From Candidatus Thiodiazotropha taylori (GTDB lineage Bacteria; Pseudomonadota; Gammaproteobacteria; Chromatiales; Chromatiaceae), in the NCBI GenBank assembly GCA_019100305.1, contig JAHRHW010000099.1:1-11968 (forward strand): a stretch of 11,968 bases of DNA. Reading direction: 5' to 3'. Numbering within the stretch: position 1 is the first letter of the stretch; each line of letters opens with the position of its first letter. The translations under genes were made by a program, and so were the position numbers. The notes beneath the pieces were generated by a model. It ran no database searches. It was not told where the DNA came from and saw only the letters and a list, made by a program, of their open reading frames with translations. This document shows positions 1-6,290 of the stretch, one piece after another.

Positions 1-1
1 A

Positions 2-1411
2 TCGATGATCAGCGATGTGCTGGATCTTTCCAAGATAGACGCCAACAAACTGGAGTTGAACAGCGACTGGTTCGATCTGCAAGAGCTGGTGAAAAACATC
101 TCCTCAAGCCTGGCCTCCGAGGCTCAGGGTAAGAAGCTGGAGATGTACTGCTGGGTTGATCCGGGTATACCGCAGAAGCTCTATGGTGACCGCCTCAGAG
201 TGACCCAGATCCTGTTCAACATGGTGGGTAACGCGATCAAGTTCACCGACCATGGCTATGTCTGTTTGCGGGTAACCCTGGCAGAGGCGGATGCCAATGT
301 GCCGACCAGGCACATTCTGTTTGAGGTCGAGGACAGTGGCATCGGTATACCGGAGGAGAAACTCGCAGAGATCTTCAATGCCTACTGGCAGTCAGAGAAC
401 GCCAGTCAGCAGCGACGCTATGAGGGATCGGGGCTCGGCACCTCGGTGATCCGTGATCTGACCGGATTGATGAAAGGGCGGGTGACTGTGGCCAGCAGGT
501 TGGGGGAGGGAACAAAATTCAGTGTCCAGCTACCCTTGCTTGGTGAGGATATCGACGGCTCACAGCAACAGGTCGTGCCGATGACCCAGAGATACCCGTT
601 GCTGAAGGGTAAGAAGGTGCTGATTTATGATCAGGACCCAAACGCGCTGCAGTTGCATCTGCAGTTTGCCGATGAGCTTGAAATGGAGGCTCTGGCGGCA
701 ACGGAATTGAACGCTTTCTGTCGGCAATTGAGCAGTGATGCCAATCTGGTTCTGGTGTGTGACTCCTTCAGTGACAGTTCGATCAAGCAGGTGATTCGTT
801 GCGTCAATACGATAGAGCCTTCGATACCCATGGTGTTGGCTGTCTATCGTACCCAGAATCTGAGTTACACCTCGATCAATACACCGCTGCTGATCAAGCC
901 GTTTCTCTGTGCCGATTTTGCCAAGGTGGTGATGGATATCCTGGTACCACATCAGGAACAGAGTCAGGAGCAGCAAGCGCTACTGGAAAAGGCCAACAAC
1001 AAACGCTCCATCAATGTACTGCTTGCGGATGACAATGCGATTGCTGCAAAGGTTATGGCCACGCTGCTGAAGCAGCGGGGACACAGAGTCAAAGTGACCA
1101 AAAGCGGCAAAGAGGCTCTACAGGCGTTAAATGAGAAAGAGTATGAGTTGGCCTTTGTCGATCTCTGTATGCCCGATGTGGATGGTATCGAATTCACCCG
1201 CCTCTATCGGGAGAGGGAGTCACAGAGTCGCTATATGCCGATCTATGCACTGACGGCAAGCAGTGTGGAGGATATGATGGAGCACTGCATCCGGGTCGGT
1301 ATGGATGGGTTTCTGACCAAACCTGTGGAGCCTGAAGAACTTGACGGTATCATTGAGCGGCATCTCAGCGGACGACTCAACTCCAAGCACTGGTTGCCTG
1401 TGCCAAGCTGA
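2..1411 (+). CDS. Hybrid sensor histidine kinase, 3' part (BarA/GacS-like: HATPase, degenerate receiver, receiver)
   Basis: This is the C-terminal part of a hybrid two-component kinase. The frame is open to the window's left edge, so the ATG at 5 is internal; its first residues (ISDVLDLSKID) are the segment that normally follows the phospho-accepting His box. Numbering from that Met: ATPase domain about 55-178 with N box (GNAIKFT, 75-81), G1 (DSGIGI, 110-115) and G2 (GSGLGT, 141-146, where the usual last Leu is Thr). A first receiver-like domain, about 203-312, is degenerate: Asp209 and Lys298 are present, but the second acidic residue is Gln210 and the position of the conserved Thr is not Thr/Ser. 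The second receiver, about 336-455, looks intact, with ADDN (341-344), phospho-acceptor Asp386 in VDLCMP, Thr417 and Lys439. No HPt domain follows, so a separate HPt protein would be needed for phosphorelay. Ligand and partner are unknown. Family assignment is firm; BarA/GacS-likeness is inference. Confidence 0.9.
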   Translation, partial: SMISDVLDLSKIDANKLELNSDWFDLQELVKNISSSLASEAQGKKLEMYCWVDPGIPQKLYGDRLRVTQILFNMVGNAIKFTDHGYVCLRVTLAEADANVPTRHILFEVEDSGIGIPEEKLAEIFNAYWQSENASQQRRYEGSGLGTSVIRDLTGLMKGRVTVASRLGEGTKFSVQLPLLGEDIDGSQQQVVPMTQRYPLLKGKKVLIYDQDPNALQLHLQFADELEMEALAATELNAFCRQLSSDANLVLVCDSFSDSSIKQVIRCVNTIEPSIPMVLAVYRTQNLSYTSINTPLLIKPFLCADFAKVVMDILVPHQEQSQEQQALLEKANNKRSINVLLADDNAIAAKVMATLLKQRGHRVKVTKSGKEALQALNEKEYELAFVDLCMPDVDGIEFTRLYRERESQSRYMPIYALTASSVEDMMEHCIRVGMDGFLTKPVEPEELDGIIERHLSGRLNSKHWLPVPS

Positions 1412-1442
1412 GGCAGTTATTTCCCCAGACTCAGTCTAAGCA

Positions 1443-1472
1443 TTGTTCACTTGTCGCTGTCTGGTGGATAAT
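1443..1472 (+). promoter_or_regulatory. Weak sigma70-like promoter candidate before the acyltransferase
   Basis: TTGTTC (1443-1448, 3 of 6 consensus matches) is followed after 18 bases by GATAAT (1467-1472, 5 of 6). It would give a leader of about 160 bases for the acyltransferase. The -35 is poor, so this is only the best candidate I see in the 227-base spacer 1412-1638. That spacer otherwise holds no convincing gene and no U-tailed terminator for the upstream kinase. Confidence 0.25.
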
Positions 1473-1602
1473 ACCGGGCGATACATCGTGACAGTGAAAT
1501 TGTACCTGGCGCTTTGTAGAAATCGATGTACGGTAGATTCAAATAAGTGTATTTCCCGCTGTAGCCCAATGAACGATCGAAATTCATTTTTTTTAGAGGT
1601 AG

Positions 1603-1620
1603 CAGAAGCCATTGCTTCTG
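1603..1620 (+). repeat. Perfect 7-bp stem-loop in the acyltransferase leader
   Basis: CAGAAGC (1603-1609) and GCTTCTG (1614-1620) are perfect complements around a 4-base loop, CATT. The hairpin ends 7 bases before the Shine-Dalgarno at 1628-1632 and follows an 8-T tract at 1587-1594. The 5' arm lies in AGCAGAAGCC (1601-1610), which recurs exactly at 1671-1680 inside the coding region. The 3' arm could therefore pair with either copy. Confidence 0.5.
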
Positions 1621-1627
1621 AAAGATC

Positions 1628-1632
1628 AGGGA
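1628..1632 (+). promoter_or_regulatory. Shine-Dalgarno AGGGA deciding a TTG start
   Basis: AGGGA lies 6 bases upstream of TTG at 1639. This spacing, plus the family's usual N-terminus of the form YRKEIDGLRA a residue or two after the initiator, favours 1639 over the in-frame TTG at 1612, which falls in the loop of the hairpin and has no such site. Confidence 0.6.
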
Positions 1633-1638
1633 TGGATT

Positions 1639-3594
1639 TTGCAATACCGTAAAGAAATCGATGGCTTAAGAGCAGAAGCCGTAATCCCTGTGCTTTTCTT
1701 TCATGCAGGGTATGAGCTGTTCAGCGGGGGGTATGTCGGCGTTGACGTATTCTTTGTGATCAGCGGTTATCTGATTACATCGATCATTCTCAACGATCTG
1801 CAGGCCGGCCGGTTCAGTATCAAGACCTTCTATGTACGACGCTCCAAGCGTATTCTGCCTGCGCTGGTTCTGGTAACCCTCTGCAGTATGCCTTTCGCCT
1901 GGGTGTTGCTGACCCCCAGCCATTTCGACTCGTATGCCAATAGCCTGTTGGGTGTTGCAACGTTTTCATCCAATATCCTGTTTTGGCTTGAAAGCGGCTA
2001 TTTCGATACCGCATCCGAGCTTAAACCCCTGTTGCATACCTGGAGCCTGGCGGTTGAGGAGCAGTATTACATACTTTTCCCGCTGTTTTTGATGGCCGTC
2101 TGGCCCTATGGCAGAAAGCCGATTCTGATCAGTCTGGCGGTGATGTGTCTGATCAGCCTGGGAATCGCCCAATGGGGTGCCTATAACGCGTCTGGGGCTG
2201 CTTTCTTTCTGTTGCCCGCGCGAGGTTGGGAGTTGCTGTTCGGCGTATTCTGTGCCTTCTACTTGAATCAGAAAACAGAGCCATCCTCGCCACACATCGA
2301 ACAGAGTATGAGTCTGCTGGGTTTGTTGCTGATCGGATACGCGGTTTTCAGTTTCGATGCGACCACACCGACTCCCAGTTTTTATACCATGATTCCGGTG
2401 GTTGGTACGGTTCTGCTGATTCTGTTTGCAAACAGCGGCACACTGGCAAACCGGATGCTTGGTCTAGGCCCGATTGTCGGTATCGGGCTGATCTCATACA
2501 GTGCCTATTTATGGCATCAGCCGATCATCGCTTTTTTGAAATACAGCTATCTGTTTGAGGCTGAGCCGTTCCGGCTGCTGACGGTATTGCTGGTTTTTCC
2601 CCTCTCATACCTCTCCTGGAAGTACGTTGAAAGGCCATTCAGGACGTCAAACATAAAAGCGGAAAGGGTGCTGGGTGTCAGCGCGATCGCCTTATCAGCA
2701 CTCTTTGTTGTCGGTTTGTTTGGACGTTTGGAGTTGTATCCCAGTTACTTGCAGATCGCCCATCCGGAATGGAGCAATGAGTATATCAAGGAGCCCGCCT
2801 CAGCGTTGGTGGATTGCGAAGGCTTTGAGGTTGTACAGGGCGATACCAGCTGTAAACAGATCGGTGACGGTGGCTATAAGATCGTGATCTGGGGAGACTC
2901 ACACTCGCATATGCTGCGGACCACCACGCCGGATATTGAAGGCGCAACCATCTTCAACATTACCCATGGTGGTTGTCCGCCGTTGCTCGGGGTAAAACGC
3001 TTCGATGATTTGACCAACTCAGTGAACTGTAACAACACAGAGATCATGTCGTCGTATCTTGACTACATCAATGGCATTGAGCCTGACCTGGTGGTGCTGG
3101 TCGGCCGCTGGACGCTCTATCTCAAAGGCTGGATCAGGGATGGTGAGAACCAGCCTGCCCATCACTTGATCGTTGATAATCATACTGGCGAAGAAGAGGT
3201 TGTTGGTTCAGTGAAGACGCGAATGCGGATCCTGAAGGAGGCCTTCGAAAGGACGATTGAGGGTATTTCCAGCAACAGTGAGGTAGTGGTTGTTTCGCAG
3301 ATACCGGATTATGGCTGGTTCAGTTACAGAAACCTGTTCAAAAGCGATCAGGTGTCGAAATCAAAGATCAATGCCTGGCATATCGAGGAGGATGCGGTTA
3401 TGGATCAGTTGAAGGCTAATGAATACGCTCTTTTGGATGGAAAATCCCTGTTTTGTAGCGATGCGGCCTGCGCAACCCGGATCGATGGCGCACTGATCTA
3501 CAGCGATGACAACCACCTCAATGACAAGGGCGCTGAAATACTCTGGGCCTCCTTGCTGAAGCCATTTACCAATCGAGGCACCAGCTATCAATAG
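1639..3594 (+). CDS. Membrane O-acyltransferase with C-terminal SGNH domain (OafA-like)
   Basis: This is an inner-membrane acyltransferase (Acyl_transf_3, COG1835 type) of 651 residues, expected to move an acyl group, usually acetyl, onto surface polysaccharide such as O-antigen. The N-terminal half is a bundle of hydrophobic helices with family landmarks: IDGLRA near residue 7, His22 in FFHAG (the likely catalytic His), FFVISGYL near 38, RRSKR (67-71), HTWSLAVEEQYY (133-144), SYSAYLWHQP (to 295) and VERPFR (330-335). After a last membrane helix near 350-363 comes a probably periplasmic SGNH domain with GDSH (419-422, nucleophile Ser421) and the closing DDNH (623-626, Asp623 and His626). The length suits the fused two-domain form. 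LRAEAV replaces the more usual LRALAV. The start is TTG. No glycan-synthesis genes are adjacent, so the acceptor cannot be inferred. It converges on metF. Confidence 0.93.
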   Translation: MQYRKEIDGLRAEAVIPVLFFHAGYELFSGGYVGVDVFFVISGYLITSIILNDLQAGRFSIKTFYVRRSKRILPALVLVTLCSMPFAWVLLTPSHFDSYANSLLGVATFSSNILFWLESGYFDTASELKPLLHTWSLAVEEQYYILFPLFLMAVWPYGRKPILISLAVMCLISLGIAQWGAYNASGAAFFLLPARGWELLFGVFCAFYLNQKTEPSSPHIEQSMSLLGLLLIGYAVFSFDATTPTPSFYTMIPVVGTVLLILFANSGTLANRMLGLGPIVGIGLISYSAYLWHQPIIAFLKYSYLFEAEPFRLLTVLLVFPLSYLSWKYVERPFRTSNIKAERVLGVSAIALSALFVVGLFGRLELYPSYLQIAHPEWSNEYIKEPASALVDCEGFEVVQGDTSCKQIGDGGYKIVIWGDSHSHMLRTTTPDIEGATIFNITHGGCPPLLGVKRFDDLTNSVNCNNTEIMSSYLDYINGIEPDLVVLVGRWTLYLKGWIRDGENQPAHHLIVDNHTGEEEVVGSVKTRMRILKEAFERTIEGISSNSEVVVVSQIPDYGWFSYRNLFKSDQVSKSKINAWHIEEDAVMDQLKANEYALLDGKSLFCSDAACATRIDGALIYSDDNHLNDKGAEILWASLLKPFTNRGTSYQ

Positions 3595-3628
3595 GCCCTG
3601 GTACTGAATGCTATTTACCTAAGCGTTG

Positions 3629-3653
3629 TTTGGTCGGGCCATGCCCCACCAAA
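3629..3653. repeat. Stem-loop in the convergent gap, near the acyltransferase stop
   Basis: TTTGGT (3629-3634) pairs with ACCAAA (3648-3653). After one C/C mismatch, GGGC (3636-3639) pairs with GCCC (3643-3646) around a 3-base loop. The flanking T and A runs face the wrong way for a canonical intrinsic terminator on either strand. It may still contribute to ending or protecting transcripts from the two converging genes. Confidence 0.4.
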
Positions 3654-3684
3654 ACCCTTCGATAAACGAGCTGCAATGAGTTCT

Positions 3685-3732
3685 AGTGCTAGCCGGTTGA
3701 ACGCCTGAATTCAGACTCAACCGGCTAGCGGT
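3685..3732. terminator. Strong 13-bp stem-loop between convergent genes, possible bidirectional terminator
   Basis: GCTAGCCGGTTGA (3688-3700) and TCAACCGGCTAGC (3717-3729) are perfect complements separated by 16 bases. The loop contains a second perfect palindrome, CTGAATTCAG (3705-3714). The site lies between the acyltransferase stop and the metF stop, where a shared terminator is expected. Neither strand has a following T run, so factor-independent termination is unproven; a 3'-end-stabilising hairpin or a protein-binding dyad are alternatives. The rest of the gap 3595-3774 shows nothing else beyond the stem-loop at 3629-3653. Confidence 0.4.
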
Positions 3733-3774
3733 GTCATCGGCACGTGGAATCAGCCAGATTGCGCTAGTGGCGAT

Positions 3775-4623
3775 CTATAATCCCAGCGTCTGCCAGATCT
3801 GCTGACATTGGGCGGAGCGGTTCATGGTGTAGAAATGGAGTCCTGGTGCCCCACCGGCCAGCAGACGTTCACACAGGTCGCTGACAACTTCCATGCCGTA
3901 ATCTCGGATCGAGTCCAGATCTTCACCGTAACTCTCCAGCCTTTTTCTCAGCCAGCGGGGGATTTCGGTCCCGCAACTATCCGAAAATCTTGCCAGCTGC
4001 GTGAAGTTGGTTATCGGCATGATGCCGGGGACGATGGGAACCTCAATAGCCAGACGCTGGCACTCATCGAGAAACCTGAAATAGGCATCCGCATTGTAGA
4101 AATACTGGGTGATGGCGCTGTCGGCGCCGGCCTCCACCTTGCGTTTGAAATTTTGCAGATCCTGTTGCGGCGTGGCCGCCTGGGGATGGAACTCCGGATA
4201 GGCGGCCACTTCAATATGGAAATGGTCACCAAAGTGTTGGCGAATCAGTTCAACCAGTTGGTTGGCGTGATTCAGCTCACCCAGGCCACCGAGACCGGTG
4301 CCGGATGGCAGGTCGCCACGCAGCGCCACCAGCCGCTTGATGCCCTGGGTTTTATAACGCTCCAGTATCTGCAGAATTTCTTCCTGATCCGCACCAATGC
4401 AGGAGAGGTGGGGGGCGGCATCGATCTGCTGTTCAACCAGCCAGTCGACCGTGTCGAAGGTACGCTGTTGGGTTGAACCACCTGCGCCGTAGGTAACCGA
4501 AAAGAAAGCAGGGTTCAGGCTTTGCAGCTGCTGTACATTGGTTTTCAGGTTCTCCATGCCCTTCTCTGTCTTCGGCGGAAAGAGTTCGAAGCTGAAAATC
4601 TGTTGTTTTGTTTGATCGTTCAT
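3775..4623 (-). CDS. metF: 5,10-methylenetetrahydrofolate reductase
   Basis: MetF is the cytoplasmic FAD enzyme that reduces 5,10-methylene-THF to 5-methyl-THF, the methyl donor for remethylating homocysteine to methionine. The 282-residue product (E. coli MetF is about 296) carries the family's landmarks: SFELFPPKTEKG near residues 11-22 (Glu13 aligns with the catalytic Glu28 of E. coli), SVTYGAGG (42-49), AAPHLSCI (69-76), ALRGDLP with Asp104, AAYPEFHP (140-147) and ITQYFY with Gln173. HFYTMNR lies near the C-terminus. I chose ATG at 4623; an in-frame TTG at 4632 would add three residues. Neither start has an obvious Shine-Dalgarno, so initiation may be weak or depend on upstream translation. 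It is last of three same-strand methyl-cycle genes, 104 bases after ahcY. Confidence 0.96.
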   Translation of the reverse strand: MNDQTKQQIFSFELFPPKTEKGMENLKTNVQQLQSLNPAFFSVTYGAGGSTQQRTFDTVDWLVEQQIDAAPHLSCIGADQEEILQILERYKTQGIKRLVALRGDLPSGTGLGGLGELNHANQLVELIRQHFGDHFHIEVAAYPEFHPQAATPQQDLQNFKRKVEAGADSAITQYFYNADAYFRFLDECQRLAIEVPIVPGIMPITNFTQLARFSDSCGTEIPRWLRKRLESYGEDLDSIRDYGMEVVSDLCERLLAGGAPGLHFYTMNRSAQCQQIWQTLGL

Positions 4624-4664
4624 AACAAGCAATTACCGTATGAAGGTTATACGCATGAGCAGTG

Positions 4665-4698
4665 GACCAGCCGAGAGGATTGCTCCTCTCTACCGGTC
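4665..4698 (-). repeat. GNRA-capped hairpin between ahcY and metF
   Basis: Read on the minus strand, GAGAGGA (4690-4684) pairs with TCCTCTC (4679-4673) around GCAA, a GNRA tetraloop. Beyond one A/G mismatch the stem continues for seven more pairs (4698-4692 with 4671-4665), two of them G/U. There is no U run after it, so it does not look like an intrinsic terminator. Intercistronic RNA stabilisation or processing is a possible role. The remaining spacer toward metF shows no clear ribosome-binding site. Confidence 0.5.
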
Positions 4699-4727
4699 AA
4701 TCTCCATTGTTTGGCAGACCATAATGA

Positions 4728-6134
4728 TCAATAGCGATAGTGGTCCGGCTTATAGGGGCCTTCAACGGGCACGCCGATATAGTCAGCCTGAGCCTGGGAG
4801 AGGGTCGTCAGTTTGGCACCGATCTTGGTGAGATGGAGCCGGGCAACCTCTTCGTCGAGCTTCTTGGGCAACACATAGACCTTGTTCTCATACTCGCCTG
4901 AGCGGGTGAAGAATTCGATCTGTGCCAACACCTGATTGGAGAAGGAGTTGGACATCACGAAGCTGGGGTGTCCGGTGGCGCAGCCCAGGTTGACCAGTCG
5001 CCCTTCCGCCAGCAGGATGATGCGCTTGCCATCGGGAAAGATGACGTGATGTACCTGAGGTTTGATCTCTTCCCACTGGTAGTCACGGATACCGGCAATA
5101 TCGATCTCATTGTCGAAGTGACCGATATTACAGACGATCGACTGGTCCTTCATGGCAGCCATGTGGTCATGGGTGATGATATTGAAGTTACCGGTGGTGG
5201 TGACGAAGATATCCGCCTGCGGTGCAGCTTCTTCCATGGTGGTCACCCGATAGCCTTCCATCGCCGCCTGTAGGGCGCATATCGGGTCGATCTCGGTGAC
5301 CCAGACCGTAGCCCCCAGGCCACGTAGAGACTGGGCGCAGCCCTTGCCCACATCCCCATAACCCGCGACCAGAGCGATCTTTCCGGCAATCATCACGTCG
5401 GTTGCCCGCTTGATGCCGTCCACCAGGGACTCACGGCAGCCATAGAGGTTGTCGAATTTGGACTTGGTCACCGAATCGTTGACGTTCATGGCGGGAAACA
5501 GCAGGGTGCCCTGTTCCATCATCTGGTAGAGCCGATGCACACCGGTTGTGGTCTCTTCGGTAACCCCTTTGATCGATTCCGCCATCCGGTGGTAGCGCTT
5601 GGGATCCTCCTCCAGGCTGCGTTTCAGCACCCCGAGGATTACCTGCCACTCTTCTGCATCGTCCGCCTTGGGTTCGGGTACCGCACCCGCGTCGGCGAAT
5701 TCGACCCCTTTGTGTACCAGCAGGGTGGCATCGCCACCATCATCGAGGATCATGTTCGGCGACTCCCCGTCAGGCCAGTTGAGTACCTGTTCGGTACACC
5801 ACCAATACTCTTCTAGGGATTCACCTTTCCAGGCGTAGACCGGAATGCCCTGGGTTGCGATTGCCGCTGCCGCATGGTCCTGGGTGGAGAAGATGTTGCA
5901 GGAACACCAACGCACCTGGGCGCCAAGTGCCACCAGGGTTTCGATCAGCACGGCAGTCTGGATGGTCATGTGCAGGGAGCCGGTGATGCGCGCGCCTTTG
6001 AGGGGTTGCTCGGCGGCATACTTTTCGCGGATCGCCATCAGGCCGGGCATCTCGGTCTCGGCAATGGCGATCTCCCGGCGGCCGAAATCGGCCAGTGAAA
6101 TATCCGCTACTTTATAATCGGTGAACTCACTCAT
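4728..6134 (-). CDS. ahcY: S-adenosylhomocysteine hydrolase (adenosylhomocysteinase)
   Basis: AhcY is the NAD-dependent cytoplasmic enzyme that splits SAH into homocysteine and adenosine, relieving inhibition of methyltransferases and closing the SAM cycle. The 468-residue product has the substrate-domain motifs GSLHMT (52-57), CNIFSTQDHAAAA (from 79), EETTTG (193-198) and TKSKFDNLYGCRESL (from 223, with conserved Lys225), the NAD Rossmann loop GYGDVGKG (258-265), SNSFSNQVLAQIEF (from 395) and the typical C-terminus PYKPDHYRY. It contains the roughly 40-residue insert of long bacterial and plant forms (about 155-190). I start at ATG 6134, because the AGGAG at 6148-6144 touches the alternative ATG at 6143 and is 9 bases from this one. 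It lies downstream of metK and upstream of metF, with an SAH riboswitch in its leader. Confidence 0.98.
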   Translation of the reverse strand: MSEFTDYKVADISLADFGRREIAIAETEMPGLMAIREKYAAEQPLKGARITGSLHMTIQTAVLIETLVALGAQVRWCSCNIFSTQDHAAAAIATQGIPVYAWKGESLEEYWWCTEQVLNWPDGESPNMILDDGGDATLLVHKGVEFADAGAVPEPKADDAEEWQVILGVLKRSLEEDPKRYHRMAESIKGVTEETTTGVHRLYQMMEQGTLLFPAMNVNDSVTKSKFDNLYGCRESLVDGIKRATDVMIAGKIALVAGYGDVGKGCAQSLRGLGATVWVTEIDPICALQAAMEGYRVTTMEEAAPQADIFVTTTGNFNIITHDHMAAMKDQSIVCNIGHFDNEIDIAGIRDYQWEEIKPQVHHVIFPDGKRIILLAEGRLVNLGCATGHPSFVMSNSFSNQVLAQIEFFTRSGEYENKVYVLPKKLDEEVARLHLTKIGAKLTTLSQAQADYIGVPVEGPYKPDHYRY

Positions 6135-6143
6135 GGTAGTCAT

Positions 6144-6149
6144 CTCCTG
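6144..6149 (-). promoter_or_regulatory. ahcY Shine-Dalgarno CAGGAG, possible riboswitch-controlled target
   Basis: CAGGAG on the minus strand ends directly against an ATG at 6143, which is too close, and lies 9 bases before the ATG at 6134, which supports the latter as the start. It is also complementary to TTCCTG (6240-6235), the 5' edge of riboswitch stem P1: six pairs, one of them G/U. P1 formation and masking of this site therefore compete. Confidence 0.7.
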
Positions 6150-6160
6150 AATATCGTGAG

Positions 6161-6240
6161 TGAGCGCGGTTTGTCTGTTGTTTCAACTTCCCTGCCGAGC
6201 CTGGCGGAATCGATTCCGTTGCAGCGCTCCTCGGCAGGAA
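6161..6240 (-). ncRNA. S-adenosylhomocysteine (SAH) riboswitch upstream of ahcY
   Basis: On the minus strand the leader matches the SAH riboswitch (ahcY motif) pattern. P1 is CCTGCCGAG (6238-6230) with CTCGGCAGG (6199-6191), a perfect 9-bp stem. The conserved joining segment GAGCGCTGCAA occupies 6229-6219. P2 is the self-complementary CGGAATCGATTCCG (6218-6205). The conserved CCAGG (6204-6200) leads back into P1. A small GTTG/CAAC hairpin follows, then GCGCTCA (6167-6161), whose GCGCTC can pair with GAGCGC (6229-6224) to form the known pseudoknot. The element ends 11 bases before the ahcY Shine-Dalgarno. In this class SAH binding turns expression on, which fits the gene it precedes. The motif recognition comes from memory of the published consensus; a covariance-model search would confirm it. 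Confidence 0.95.
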
Positions 6241-6244
6241 GCTT

Positions 6245-6274
6245 TTTTAACCTGAACACTGGGTTCAGGTTCAA
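6245..6274 (-). promoter_or_regulatory. Candidate ahcY promoter just before the riboswitch
   Basis: On the minus strand TTGAAC (6274-6269, 4 of 6 consensus matches) is followed after 18 bases by TTAAAA (6250-6245, 3 of 6). The sequence is weak, but the implied transcription start, near 6238, falls at the first bases of riboswitch stem P1, where a riboswitch transcript would be expected to begin. It would let ahcY be transcribed apart from metK. Confidence 0.35.
6249..6271 (-). repeat. 9-bp perfect dyad overlapping the candidate ahcY promoter
   Basis: AACCTGAAC (6271-6263 on the minus strand) and GTTCAGGTT (6257-6249) are perfect inverted copies around a 5-base centre. The dyad fills the spacer between the candidate -35 and -10. 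On the ahcY strand it is followed by A6, not T6, so it is not a normal intrinsic terminator for metK. It could be a regulator's operator or an RNA hairpin at the metK 3' end. Confidence 0.5.
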
Positions 6275-6290
6275 GCCTACTCTCTCCGTT

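Noticed and set aside
1443..1652. Small plus-strand ORF of 69 codons in the kinase-acyltransferase spacer
   Set aside because: It starts at TTG without a Shine-Dalgarno, resembles no family I know, and runs into the acyltransferase coding region in another frame.
4634..4657. Seven-codon minus-strand ORF (MRITFIR) just before metF, a possible leader peptide
   Set aside because: It has no Shine-Dalgarno and no run of Met or other regulatory codons; an ORF this short is expected by chance.
6230..6248. GC stem followed by TTTTTT on the plus strand, like an intrinsic terminator
   Set aside because: The stem is the complement of riboswitch P1 and the T run is on the strand opposite metK-ahcY; no plus-strand gene ends here.
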